Assembly (NCBI GenBank): GCA_900770255.1
Contig: CAAGJN010000018.1
Span: forward strand, 1 to 55,098
Direction: 5' to 3'
Source of the DNA: Clostridia bacterium
Lineage (GTDB): Bacteria > Bacillota > Clostridia > Oscillospirales > Acutalibacteraceae
DNA length: 55,098 nt
A model generated the notes under the pieces. That model saw only the letters and a program-made list of their open reading frames with translations, was not told the origin of the DNA and searched no databases. The translations under genes were made by a program, and so were the position numbers. Positions 9,155-17,179 of this stretch are shown here, piece by piece (within the stretch, counting starts at the first letter, position 1; each line of letters begins with the position of its first letter).

Positions 9155-9856
9155 TTACGCTATCCACTTATATCCGACGCCCCACATCGTCAGCAGATGC
9201 TTAGGCGCCGACGGGTCATCCTCAACCTTCATACGAAGCCGTCGGATATTGACGTCTACTATCTTCTCCTCGCCGTAATAGTCGCTGCCCCAGACCTTTT
9301 CAAGTATATCGGTTCGCGAGAGCGCGGCGTCCTGGTTCGTGAAGAAATATTCCATTATCTGAAATTCGACCTGCGTCAGCTCTATCGGCACGCCGTTTTT
9401 AGTCAGTGTTCTGTTGCGCATATTGAGCACAAATTCGCCTGATGTTATCGTGTTGCTGTGCGAGTTGTCCGCAAGGCCGGCGCTCATTTCAACGCGTCTG
9501 TAAAGCACGTCGACGCGAGCCATAAGCTCGGACGGCGAAAACGGCTTGGTAACATAGTCGTCCGCTCCGATCAGCAGTCCGGAGACTTTATCCATCTCCT
9601 GCGTCTTGGCGGTTAGCATGATTATTCCCATATTGGAGTTCATGGCTCTAAGCTGCTTGCAGACCTCGAGGCCATCCATATACGGCATCATTATGTCAAG
9701 GATTGCTACATCGATATCACCGTTGCAGGCTTTATATTTCTCAATCGCCTGCGCGCCGTCGGCAGCCTCAACAACGTCATATCCGTTGCGTTTGAGGTTG
9801 ATGACCACAAACTCTCTGATAGAGTCTTCATCTTCGGCTACAAGAACCTTTTTCAT
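9155..9856 (-). CDS. OmpR/PhoB family response regulator
   Basis: A 233-residue DNA-binding response regulator. The receiver domain (residues 1-120) has the acidic pair E8/D9-E10, the phospho-acceptor D54 in AILDIMMP, T82 and the lysine of VTKPF. The C-terminal winged helix ends with RRLRMKVEDD and the strand LLTMWGVGYKW. Its ATG overlaps the stop of the lipoprotein gene (ATGA), and the kinase gene follows 36 bases later, so the three genes form one translationally coupled unit. Targets are unknown. A role in envelope homeostasis is plausible from family precedent only. Confidence 0.95.
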   Translation of the reverse strand: MKKVLVAEDEDSIREFVVINLKRNGYDVVEAADGAQAIEKYKACNGDIDVAILDIMMPYMDGLEVCKQLRAMNSNMGIIMLTAKTQEMDKVSGLLIGADDYVTKPFSPSELMARVDVLYRRVEMSAGLADNSHSNTITSGEFVLNMRNRTLTKNGVPIELTQVEFQIMEYFFTNQDAALSRTDILEKVWGSDYYGEEKIVDVNIRRLRMKVEDDPSAPKHLLTMWGVGYKWIA

Positions 9857-11268
9857 TTGCTAATCAACTCCTTGACCTTGAAAATTTTTATGCAGGGCTT
9901 GATGGACTGCGACGTTATACCCGAGAGCGTACCCTTGTCCCTTGCCTCAAAATACACGACGTTGCCGTCGTCCTCGATAAGATAATCTTCCTGCTTTATT
10001 CCGAGACTGTCCGCGTTTTCCTTAGTGGTGCTGACTATTGCAAACAGATCCTCGCCGACCGACTCATACTTTGAGCTGTACTCCTTGAAAACCCAGGTTT
10101 TTGTGCTGTCATAGGCATAAACCGTAAACTCACTCATGACCCTGCGGAGCTGCGCTATATCAATAATATACGAGTCCTGGGAGTTGACCAAAGTATCCGT
10201 AATTTCATAGTCACTGTCCGATTGTATCTCTATCCAGCCGGTGATATTCATCTGCTCATAGAGGTTCTTCGGCGAGGTGTATCTTCTGCTCGCAGGCAGC
10301 AGGCGCTGGCTCGGTATCTCTATAACGCCGTCGCCGTCATAGTCCTGCGACGCCAACAGCTCGTCGCGGCGGCTGGACATATTTGACTGCGTATCGACGC
10401 TGAACATCGGGGTGACAAAAGCCTTTCTCACCCAGTCCCAATAGATAACCTCCGTTATCGCCTGATTTTCTCCCTTTATAGCGTCAACATAAATCCTCAG
10501 CGGCGAGGTTGGCGTGACCTTCTCGGTCTGAACCGAACAATACTGGCTTATTCCGCCGTCAAGCTTGGCCGAAGCAAACTCCTCCATTGCTCCCGCATCG
10601 GTCATTCTGAAAGCCCGAGCCGTTGAACGCGGGGCGTTTATATTGGTGAAATCCTGCTGTATTATAAAGACGTCCAAATGGCCGTCGCTGTCAACATCGA
10701 TATTCTCCATATCGGAATACACTTCGTTGCAGACGTTTTTAACATTGATCCCGTTATCTCCGGCCGTGCACACATAGGCCGAGAGTATTTTGCTCGAATC
10801 GTTCTCATAGATGCTCTGGGAAACAAGAATGACCGGGCAGCCATCGGAGGTCATTTGAACAAACCGCACAAAATTGACGCCGGTGCCGGAGCCCGAAAAA
10901 TCGGCAATGGAGGTCCATGCGTCATCTACAAAATCAAGCACGTTCATATGACCCTTTGAGGGCTCGTTTTCGAGCTTATAGAACACCAGCGCCTCGTCCT
11001 CGCCGTCGTTATCGATATCGTGTAGCACAAACGCCGAGCGGTAGTCGCCGGAGAGGGGCGGTATCAATGTCACGGAGGCGGACGACGAAGCCTTTCCCTT
11101 GCCTGTCACGGCAGAGAGAAACGCCGATTTAAGATCGCTGTTTACACTCGAAGTCAAGGGAGGACGCATAAGCTCAGTCGGCGATTTTATTTTTGCGCCG
11201 CTGCAACCGCACAAAAGCAGCATCAACAGACAGGCAGCCATAAGCGCCGCAATGATTCTTCTTTTCAC
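9853..11268 (-). CDS. Lipoprotein with FG-GAP/VCBS-like repeats
   Basis: A 471-residue exported lipoprotein: signal peptide with lipobox LLCGC (lipidated C22). The mature part contains Asp/Gly calcium-loop-like segments typical of FG-GAP/VCBS repeats (HDIDNDGEDEA near residue 85, DVDSDGHLD near 190, QDYDGDGVIE near 310), so a beta-propeller-like fold is probable. No catalytic motif was recognised. It is the first gene of the lipoprotein-regulator-kinase unit and overlaps the regulator start by 4 bases. It could be an accessory sensor or a target of the two-component system; that is inference. Confidence 0.85.
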   Translation of the reverse strand: MKRRIIAALMAACLLMLLLCGCSGAKIKSPTELMRPPLTSSVNSDLKSAFLSAVTGKGKASSSASVTLIPPLSGDYRSAFVLHDIDNDGEDEALVFYKLENEPSKGHMNVLDFVDDAWTSIADFSGSGTGVNFVRFVQMTSDGCPVILVSQSIYENDSSKILSAYVCTAGDNGINVKNVCNEVYSDMENIDVDSDGHLDVFIIQQDFTNINAPRSTARAFRMTDAGAMEEFASAKLDGGISQYCSVQTEKVTPTSPLRIYVDAIKGENQAITEVIYWDWVRKAFVTPMFSVDTQSNMSSRRDELLASQDYDGDGVIEIPSQRLLPASRRYTSPKNLYEQMNITGWIEIQSDSDYEITDTLVNSQDSYIIDIAQLRRVMSEFTVYAYDSTKTWVFKEYSSKYESVGEDLFAIVSTTKENADSLGIKQEDYLIEDDGNVVYFEARDKGTLSGITSQSIKPCIKIFKVKELISK

Positions 11269-11318
11269 AGCCGTTCTCCCTCCTCAGGACTTCTTTTTAA
11301 TTATTTTACTATTGTGAT

Positions 11319-11348
11319 ATTATAGCATATGTGCCTTATTCTTTTCAA
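11319..11348 (-). promoter_or_regulatory. SigA-type promoter for the lipoprotein/two-component operon
   Basis: On the minus strand TTGAAA (11343-11348) and TATAAT (11319-11324) are separated by 18 bases, about 50 bases before the lipoprotein start. It probably drives the minus-strand operon reading toward position 1. Confidence 0.7.
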
Positions 11349-11553
11349 CCTAAACGGGCAACAATTCACAAAAAATCCACAAACGCAAAGATGCGCAAAA
11401 TAAAAATTTTGATTTACACGTCTGTATTCTTAAAAATATATTTTATCTCCGACCTTTTAAAATTTTTATTGCTGTATTTCCGTTGAGTAATTTAAAAATT
11501 GGCTTCAAGTGATAGTATCAATACAAATATCACTACCCAAGGGGGAACTAACA

Positions 11554-12063
11554 ATGGCACAAAAAAAACCTAACAAACAGCTTTTGAACGCAGTAATAGC
11601 TGCTCTTTTTGCAGCAATTATAGCAGTAGTCACAGCGTATATTATGCATATTCCGACAGGGAACGGCTACATTCATCTTGGAGATTCGTTTATATTTCTT
11701 GCAGCCTCGATGCTGCCCCTGCCCTATGCTATCGTTGCCTCTGCCGTCGGCGCCGGTATCGCTGATGCTCTGACCGCTCCGATATGGGTACCCGCAACGG
11801 TTATCATCAAGGCTCTCGTTGTTCTTCCGTTCACTTCAAAAAAGGACAAGATTATCAACAAGAGAAACCTGCTCGCACTTATTCCTGCGCTGATCGTCAC
11901 CTGCGTCGGCTATTACCTCGCAGACAGGATCCTCTTCGGTGCATGGGGCGCTTTTGCAGCGGTTATTCCCAACATCATTCAGGTTGCTGCAAACGCTGTT
12001 ATTTATGTTCTCTTTGGCCTTGCGCTTGACGCTGCCGGATTCAAGAAAAAAGTCCTCAAATAA
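11554..12063 (+). CDS. ECF transporter S component (TIGR04002-like; possible queuosine/queuine uptake)
   Basis: A 169-residue membrane protein with about six hydrophobic segments and the ECF S-component hallmark YIHLGDSFIFLAA near residue 45, followed by GAGIADALTAP. S components bind a micronutrient and dock onto a shared EcfAA'T module, which is not encoded here. The start at 11554 (MAQKK) has an excellent GGGGGA ribosome binding site; a longer frame opens at 11509. It is followed 17 bases later by a small radical SAM gene. From memory, a similar S-component plus radical SAM pair was assigned to queuosine salvage in Clostridioides difficile. The substrate call is therefore inference; the transporter call is solid. 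No riboswitch was recognised upstream. Confidence 0.85.
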   Translation: MAQKKPNKQLLNAVIAALFAAIIAVVTAYIMHIPTGNGYIHLGDSFIFLAASMLPLPYAIVASAVGAGIADALTAPIWVPATVIIKALVVLPFTSKKDKIINKRNLLALIPALIVTCVGYYLADRILFGAWGAFAAVIPNIIQVAANAVIYVLFGLALDAAGFKKKVLK

Positions 12064-12080
12064 TACCGGGAGACGATATT

Positions 12081-12686
12081 TTGGCTGACATAGTTTATAC
12101 ATACAGAGAAAAAGTTTATCTCAACATAACCAACCGCTGCCCCTGCCGCTGCACCTTCTGCATCCGCGCAAACGGCGACGGCTTGGGCTCGGCGCACACG
12201 CTCTGGCATAAGACGGATCCGACCGCACAGCAGATCACGGACGCCCTTGAAGCTTTTGATTTTTCTCCGTTTCCGGAGGTCACCTTCTGCGGCTATGGCG
12301 AGCCTCTGTGCGCGCTTGACAACCTCGTGCTCGCCGGAAAGTATCTAAAAAGCAAGTACAAAGACATAAATATCCGCATCAACACTAACGGGCTCGGCAA
12401 TCTTATCAACGGGCGCGACGTCGTCCCGGAGATAACCGAATTCACGGACACAGTTTCTATAAGCCTCAACGCACCGAATGCGGAACGCTACAACGAGATA
12501 TCGCGCCCGATATACGGCGAAAAATCGTTCGGCGAGATACTCCGCTTTGCAAAGGAGTGCACGGAGAAGATACCGACCGTCAAGTTCTCAGTTGTGGACG
12601 TGATAAGCCCGGAGGAGATTGAACAATGCCGGGCGCTCGCCGGCAGCATGGGCATATCACTGCGCGTCAGAGTCAAGGAAAACTGA
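12081..12686 (+). CDS. Small radical SAM protein (TatD-associated family; possible queuine lyase)
   Basis: A 201-residue radical SAM protein. CPCRCTFC (residues 20-27) supplies the CxxxCxxC ligands of the [4Fe-4S] cluster. The SAM-binding FCGYGEP motif follows near residue 72, and later strands include NTNGLG. The short length and the CIRANGDGLGSA segment match the TatD-associated radical SAM family (TIGR04038). The start is a TTG at 12081, since no ATG fits and GGGAGACG precedes it. It is cotranscribed with the ECF S component upstream. A salvage enzyme acting on the imported compound is the likely role. Queuosine is proposed from remembered precedent, not shown by the sequence. Confidence 0.85.
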   Translation: MADIVYTYREKVYLNITNRCPCRCTFCIRANGDGLGSAHTLWHKTDPTAQQITDALEAFDFSPFPEVTFCGYGEPLCALDNLVLAGKYLKSKYKDINIRINTNGLGNLINGRDVVPEITEFTDTVSISLNAPNAERYNEISRPIYGEKSFGEILRFAKECTEKIPTVKFSVVDVISPEEIEQCRALAGSMGISLRVRVKEN

Positions 12687-12711
12687 GCACATCAAAAACA
12701 GCAAAAAATTT

Positions 12712-12748
12712 GACCCGCTCCCGAACAGAACCGGCAGCGGGTCTTTTC
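12712..12748. terminator. Bidirectional rho-independent terminator
   Basis: Perfect 8-bp stem GACCCGCT (12712-12719) / AGCGGGTC (12736-12743), with T-rich flanks on both strands. It lies between the converging radical SAM gene and the GH13 gene. Confidence 0.85.
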
Positions 12749-12749
12749 T

Positions 12750-14423
12750 TTACTTGATGAGATAAACTCTGCTCTCGTAAGGGCGAAGCTCAAATGAGTT
12801 CGACTTCTCCGGACAATCGTAGTTTGAGATAAGCAGCTCGGCCTTTGTGATGTCAAAGTCCTTGGGAGCCTTGAACTTTTCGGCATTTTCGGTGAACGAG
12901 TTGATGACGAGCATCTTCTGTCCCTCATAGCTGCGCTCATATACGAACAGATTCTTGCTGTGCTTATATAGCAGCTTGAAATCGCCGTAGATAATGATCG
13001 GGTTCTCCTTGCGTAGGTGAAGCAGCTTTCTGTAATAATGGAGGATGGAGTTCTCGTCCTTCTCCGCTGCCTCAACGTTAATCTCGGTGTAGTTGTCATT
13101 GATATAGAACCACGGCTTATCGGCTGTTGTGAAGCCGGCGTTCTTCTCAGCGCTCCATTGTACGGGAGTTCTTGCGTTATCGCGCGAAGCATACTTGGCG
13201 ATCTTCATGACCGTGTCATGCTTGAAGCCGAACTGCCGCATGGTACGATAGGCATTCTGAGTTGAAACATCCTCATACATCTCGATATCGGGCAGACCGA
13301 TATTGACCATGCCGATCTCCTGACCCTGATAGATAAACGGCGTGCCGCTCTGGCAGATATACATCGTTGCAAGCATCTTGCCGCTCTCAACTCTGTATTT
13401 GAGGCTGCCGTATCTATTGATGATACGCGGCTGATCGTGATTTTCTATATAGAGTGTGTTCCACGCCTTGCCGTAGAGCTTTGTCTGCCAGTTATTATAT
13501 ACTTTCTTCAGCTTTCTGAGGCTGAACGGCGTTCTTATCCAGCTATAGAACAGGCAGTCGGCTTCCATATGCTGGAAGTGGAACATCATGTTGAGCTTTT
13601 GATCCTTATTTTCGGCGATAAACTTCATCGCCGTCTTCGGGGTCATCATCGGAGCCTCGCCGACAGTCATGCAGTCATACTCGTCGAGAACCTTTCTGAA
13701 CTCTCCGAGATACTCCTGGAGATGCGGGCCGCTCTTGTAGTGCTCTATACCTGTTGCAACGGGCAGCGGGAAGCCGTTCGGAAGTCCCTCGGCCTTTGAG
13801 ATAAAGGTTATAACGTCCTCGCGGAAGCCGTCAACGCCCATATCGAGCCAGAAGCGCATGATATCCTTTATCTCCTCGCGCACCTTGGGATTATCCATAT
13901 TGAGATCGGGCTGACCCTCAGCAAACAGATGGAGATAATACTGATTGAGGTCCTCGTTATACTTCCATGCGGGGCCTGAGAAAGTTGAGAGCCAGTTGTT
14001 CGGGGGCTTTTTGCCGCCCTTTCTGCCGTCGCGCCAGAAATAGTAGTCGTGATACGGGTTATCCTTGCTCTTCATGCTCTCAAGGAACCATTCGTGCTGA
14101 TTGGAGGTATGATTGATAACAAGATCCATTATGACCTTCATGCCTCTTGCATGGATGGCCTCGAGCAGCTCCTTGAACTCGTCAAGCGTGCCGTACTCCT
14201 CCGCAATGTCCTTGTAATCGGCTATATCATAGCCCATATCCTCCTGCGGAGACTTGTAGAGCGGCGAGAACCAAATAGCGTCAACGCCGAGGCTCTTTAT
14301 GTAATCGAGCTTTGACATGATACCCTTGATGTCACCGATGCCGTCGCCGTTGCCGTCGCAGAAGCTTCTCGGCCAGATCTGATATACGGCCATTTCCTTA
14401 TACCAGCATTTATTTTCGCCCAT
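12750..14423 (-). CDS. GH13 alpha-glucosidase (oligo-1,6-glucosidase type)
   Basis: A 557-residue cytoplasmic (no signal peptide) GH13 enzyme that should release glucose from short alpha-glucosides. The (beta/alpha)8 motifs are visible: VINHTS (residues 102-107), GFRED with nucleophile D203, VGEAP with acid/base E256, and ENHDQPR with the transition-state stabiliser D330. The residue after the nucleophile is V204. In the isomaltase/maltase group a valine there is associated with alpha-1,6 specificity, so isomalto-oligosaccharides or dextran fragments are the likely substrate. A phosphotrehalase role is less likely but not excluded. The ATG at 14423 is preceded by AAGGTAATG. It is the first glycan-related gene of a minus-strand block and stands 39 bases after the isomerase gene. 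Confidence 0.93.
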   Translation of the reverse strand: MGENKCWYKEMAVYQIWPRSFCDGNGDGIGDIKGIMSKLDYIKSLGVDAIWFSPLYKSPQEDMGYDIADYKDIAEEYGTLDEFKELLEAIHARGMKVIMDLVINHTSNQHEWFLESMKSKDNPYHDYYFWRDGRKGGKKPPNNWLSTFSGPAWKYNEDLNQYYLHLFAEGQPDLNMDNPKVREEIKDIMRFWLDMGVDGFREDVITFISKAEGLPNGFPLPVATGIEHYKSGPHLQEYLGEFRKVLDEYDCMTVGEAPMMTPKTAMKFIAENKDQKLNMMFHFQHMEADCLFYSWIRTPFSLRKLKKVYNNWQTKLYGKAWNTLYIENHDQPRIINRYGSLKYRVESGKMLATMYICQSGTPFIYQGQEIGMVNIGLPDIEMYEDVSTQNAYRTMRQFGFKHDTVMKIAKYASRDNARTPVQWSAEKNAGFTTADKPWFYINDNYTEINVEAAEKDENSILHYYRKLLHLRKENPIIIYGDFKLLYKHSKNLFVYERSYEGQKMLVINSFTENAEKFKAPKDFDITKAELLISNYDCPEKSNSFELRPYESRVYLIK

Positions 14424-14462
14424 TTTTCATTACCTTCTTTCTTTAAAATATGCGTTATTTTT

Positions 14463-15290
14463 TTACCAGCCGAGTGTTTTAAGATACTCGCGGCTGAGCT
14501 TTACCGAATTCATTGGCGTATCCCCGGGCGCAGGTCTGTCCTGCTCAACAACGACCCAGCGCGCGCCCGCCTCAACGGAAGCGTCAAGTATAGCGGGCAT
14601 ATTCTGCACACCGTAGCCGATCGGTCTGAAGCCGAAGGCCTCATCCGAGGCGCTCTCTCCATCATCCTCGATGCCGATAAGCTCGTAGAGCTTTTTCGGC
14701 TTCTCCCTGCCCTGCATATAGTAATCCTTGAGATGAACGACAGGCGCTCTGCCGCTGTACTTGAGCACATACGCTGCGGGGTCTTCGCCCGCTACGCCGA
14801 CCCAGCAGGTATCGATCTCCGTCTGCAGTCTGTCGGGAGTGATCTCTGTGTAGAGAATATCGAGAGCGTATTCGCTGCCGAGCTTTTTAAACTCAAAATC
14901 ATGGTTATGATAGAGAAGATGGATCCCATGCTCATTGCAGACATCAGCTATCATCTTGATATCCTCGATTGTGCGCTCAAAGCCGTCGGTTCCCGGGCGT
15001 CTGTCCTCAGGCAGATACGGTACTGCAATATACTCGCAGCCGATCTGCTTATATGCCGCGACTACCGCTGCGGCGTCTCCGACAAGCTCATCAAGCGGCA
15101 CGTGGGCGGAAACCGGTACGAGCCCGGCATCGTCAAGTATTTGCTTGACCTCGGCGGCGCTTTTTCCGTAGAGACCGGCAAATTCAACGCCGTCATAGCC
15201 GAGTTCCTTTACTTTTCTAACCGTACCCTCAAAATCAGCTTCGAGCTCGTCTCTGACGCTGTAGAGCTGAAGTGCTACAGGTAATGCCAT
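14463..15290 (-). CDS. Sugar phosphate isomerase/epimerase-like TIM-barrel protein
   Basis: A 275-residue protein of the xylose-isomerase-like TIM-barrel (AP endonuclease 2) superfamily. Family signs are the N-terminal LQLYSVRDE, GYDGVEFAG, LLYHNHDFEF (metal-binding histidine and glutamate), TEIDTCWVGVAG and VVHLKDY, which supply the usual Glu/Asp/His metal site. Such proteins are commonly inositol- or keto-sugar isomerases or epimerases, and the exact substrate cannot be read from the sequence. GGAGGTATAAAA precedes the ATG. Its placement beside a GH13 glucosidase suggests a sugar-catabolic role. Confidence 0.88.
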   Translation of the reverse strand: MALPVALQLYSVRDELEADFEGTVRKVKELGYDGVEFAGLYGKSAAEVKQILDDAGLVPVSAHVPLDELVGDAAAVVAAYKQIGCEYIAVPYLPEDRRPGTDGFERTIEDIKMIADVCNEHGIHLLYHNHDFEFKKLGSEYALDILYTEITPDRLQTEIDTCWVGVAGEDPAAYVLKYSGRAPVVHLKDYYMQGREKPKKLYELIGIEDDGESASDEAFGFRPIGYGVQNMPAILDASVEAGARWVVVEQDRPAPGDTPMNSVKLSREYLKTLGW

Positions 15291-15340
15291 TTTTATACCT
15301 CCGTAAATATTTATTTATATGTATATGCTCTCCCCGTTCG

Positions 15341-16144
15341 TTACTTTCCGGAGAGTTTTAGATCCTTTTCGTACGTCGCGACGACCGCCTGCATGACTGC
15401 ATTTCTAAAGCCGTTCTCGCTGAGCGCTGAGATGCCCTCGATCGTAGTGCCGCCGGGCGAACAGACTCTGTCGATCAGCTCATATGGATGCTCGCCGCTC
15501 TCGGCAACCATCTTTGCGCTGCCGAGTACGGTCTGAGCCGCTATTTTGAGCGCTGTTTGCTTGTTCATGCCGATCTTTACCCCGCCGCGCGCAAGTTCAT
15601 CGATGAACATATAGGCAAACGCGGGCGCAGCTCCCGAGATTACGCCGAAAGCAGAGAAGAACTTCTCCTCGAGCTTGACTCCCTCGCCTATCGACGAACA
15701 AAGCTTTGCGACAAAAGCCTCCTGCTCTGCGTTCACGCGCTCGTTCGGCCAATATGCGCTCATCGCCGCACCGATCGTTGCGTTGATATTCGGCATAACG
15801 CGCACAAGGGCGGGCGTGTAGCTCAAAAATGAAGAGATGAACTCTATCGAATTGCCGGCTGCAATAGATATAAGCAGGGGATCATGCTTTTTCAAAACCG
15901 CGTCGAGCCCGGTGAGGAGCTTTTCAAAATCAAAGGGCTTGACGGCAATAACTATCTCGCTGCAGGTCTCTGCAATCTCATCTGCGCTCTTCGCCTTGAG
16001 TACGCCGTAGGTCTCGGCCATACGCTCGCTCTTTTCTGCGCTGATGTCAAAAACCGCAATGTCTTCTCCCCTGGCCGCGCCGGACGCAACCATTCCGCCT
16101 ACAATGGCGTTCGCCATATTACCGGCTCCGATAAAACCTGTCAT
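15341..16144 (-). CDS. proC: Pyrroline-5-carboxylate reductase
   Basis: ProC catalyses the last step of proline synthesis, NAD(P)H-dependent reduction of 1-pyrroline-5-carboxylate. The N-terminal Rossmann signature GFIGAGNMANAIVGG is intact. IAVKPFDF and the C-terminal family signature (RVCSPGGTTIEGISAL), which forms the substrate site and dimer interface, are also present. The start at 16144 (MTGFIG) is preferred because AAAGGAAG lies about 8 bases upstream; a TTG two codons earlier is too close to it. It is 267 residues, normal for ProC. It follows the radical SAM gene by 17 bases in the same direction. Confidence 0.96.
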   Translation of the reverse strand: MTGFIGAGNMANAIVGGMVASGAARGEDIAVFDISAEKSERMAETYGVLKAKSADEIAETCSEIVIAVKPFDFEKLLTGLDAVLKKHDPLLISIAAGNSIEFISSFLSYTPALVRVMPNINATIGAAMSAYWPNERVNAEQEAFVAKLCSSIGEGVKLEEKFFSAFGVISGAAPAFAYMFIDELARGGVKIGMNKQTALKIAAQTVLGSAKMVAESGEHPYELIDRVCSPGGTTIEGISALSENGFRNAVMQAVVATYEKDLKLSGK

Positions 16145-16161
16145 ATTCAAAACTTCCTTTC

Positions 16162-17040
16162 CTATTTCAAACCCTCTGACGACTTAAAGTCGGGTATAAA
16201 ATCCTTTCGGGCAGACCAGCGGCTCTGAACATAGCCGTTGTCAAAGCCGAGTTCGATCATAGTGTCAAGCGCTATCTCGTACTCATATTTGGATATGCGC
16301 CTGTCAAGCGGCGGATGCTCCGCGGCTTTTGAACATGGGATATACTGACTCATGAGGCTTACGGCAGTTCCCTCTGGCAGGTTTTCCTTTATCCATAGCA
16401 AAACCTTTTTTGTATTTGACACAGCGCCCGGCAGAACAAGATGGCGAACTATCAGTCCGCGCTCGGCAATGCCGTTTTCGCCTAAAGCAAGCGTGCCGAC
16501 CTGCCTGTTCATCTCAAGTATCGCCTCGCTTGCCCGCTCAAAATAGTCGGGTGCGTTTGAATACTCCGCCGCAAGCTTATCATCGGCATACTTGAAATCA
16601 GGCAGATATATATCCACAAGCCCTTCTAACGTTCTGAGCGTTTCAACGGACTCATATCCCCCGCAATTATAAACCACCGGCACCGGAGAATGATACTTTC
16701 TGAGTATGCGCGCAACGGAGTCGGCATAATGCGTCGGGGTAACGAGATTGAGATTATTCGCGCCCTGGGCGATAAGCCTGTCAAACGCACGCATAACCTC
16801 ATCGTCCGACATCTCTGTTCCCGCATCGCCGGAGCTTATTTCATGGTTCTGGCAGTAAACACAGCGCAGATTGCACCCGCAGAAGAACACTGCACCGGAA
16901 CCGGCTGTTCCGCTGATGCACGGTTCCTCCCAAAAATGCAGCGCAGCGCGCGCAAGCCTCACATTGCCGCCGCTTTGGCAATACCCGCGGGCCGATTTTC
17001 TGTCAACGCCGCAGTTGCGTGGGCACAGCGAGCAAAGCAT
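16162..17040 (-). CDS. Radical SAM protein, PflX-like (COG1313 type)
   Basis: A 292-residue radical SAM protein resembling pyruvate-formate-lyase activating enzymes. An N-terminal cysteine pattern (CSLCPRNCGVDR) precedes the radical SAM cluster motif CNLRCVYC, then QNHEIS, and later YLPDFKYAD and LVLPG. This layout matches the PflX group of COG1313, whose target is not established. The start at 17040 has AAAGGATGAGAGGT just upstream; an in-frame ATG at 17049 would sit inside that ribosome binding site. It is divergent from coaX. It could activate a glycyl radical enzyme encoded elsewhere. Confidence 0.88.
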   Translation of the reverse strand: MLCSLCPRNCGVDRKSARGYCQSGGNVRLARAALHFWEEPCISGTAGSGAVFFCGCNLRCVYCQNHEISSGDAGTEMSDDEVMRAFDRLIAQGANNLNLVTPTHYADSVARILRKYHSPVPVVYNCGGYESVETLRTLEGLVDIYLPDFKYADDKLAAEYSNAPDYFERASEAILEMNRQVGTLALGENGIAERGLIVRHLVLPGAVSNTKKVLLWIKENLPEGTAVSLMSQYIPCSKAAEHPPLDRRISKYEYEIALDTMIELGFDNGYVQSRWSARKDFIPDFKSSEGLK

Positions 17041-17066
17041 ACCTCTCATCCTTTCATCTTCGGATA

Positions 17067-17095
17067 ATTATACCATATTGTGATGAAAAAATAAA
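17067..17095 (-). promoter_or_regulatory. Putative promoter for the radical SAM/proC block
   Basis: The minus strand has TATAAT at 17067-17072 and a weak -35 (TTTATT, 17090-17095) 17 bases away. The -10 is perfect, the -35 poor. Confidence 0.45.
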
Positions 17096-17117
17096 CACTC
17101 TGAACAAATTTATAAGT

Positions 17118-17146
17118 TTGCTTTTTCTGTTACAATAGTGTATAAT
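17118..17146 (+). promoter_or_regulatory. SigA-type promoter for coaX
   Basis: TTGCTT (17118-17123), a 17-base spacer and TATAAT (17141-17146), about 34 bases before the coaX ATG. It lies back to back with the minus-strand promoter. Confidence 0.75.
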
Positions 17147-17179
17147 GTTACAGCACAATGACCCGAAGGAGTGAGTGCC

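Noticed and set aside
11325..11553. Possible riboswitch upstream of the first ECF S component gene
   Set aside because: The leader is AT-rich with no recognisable TPP, cobalamin, FMN or preQ1 core motif and no clear expression-platform hairpin.
12692..13192. 166-codon minus-strand frame overlapping the 3' end of the GH13 gene
   Set aside because: It is out of frame with GH13 and rich in Arg, Ser and Thr; the GH13 frame continues intact to 12750.
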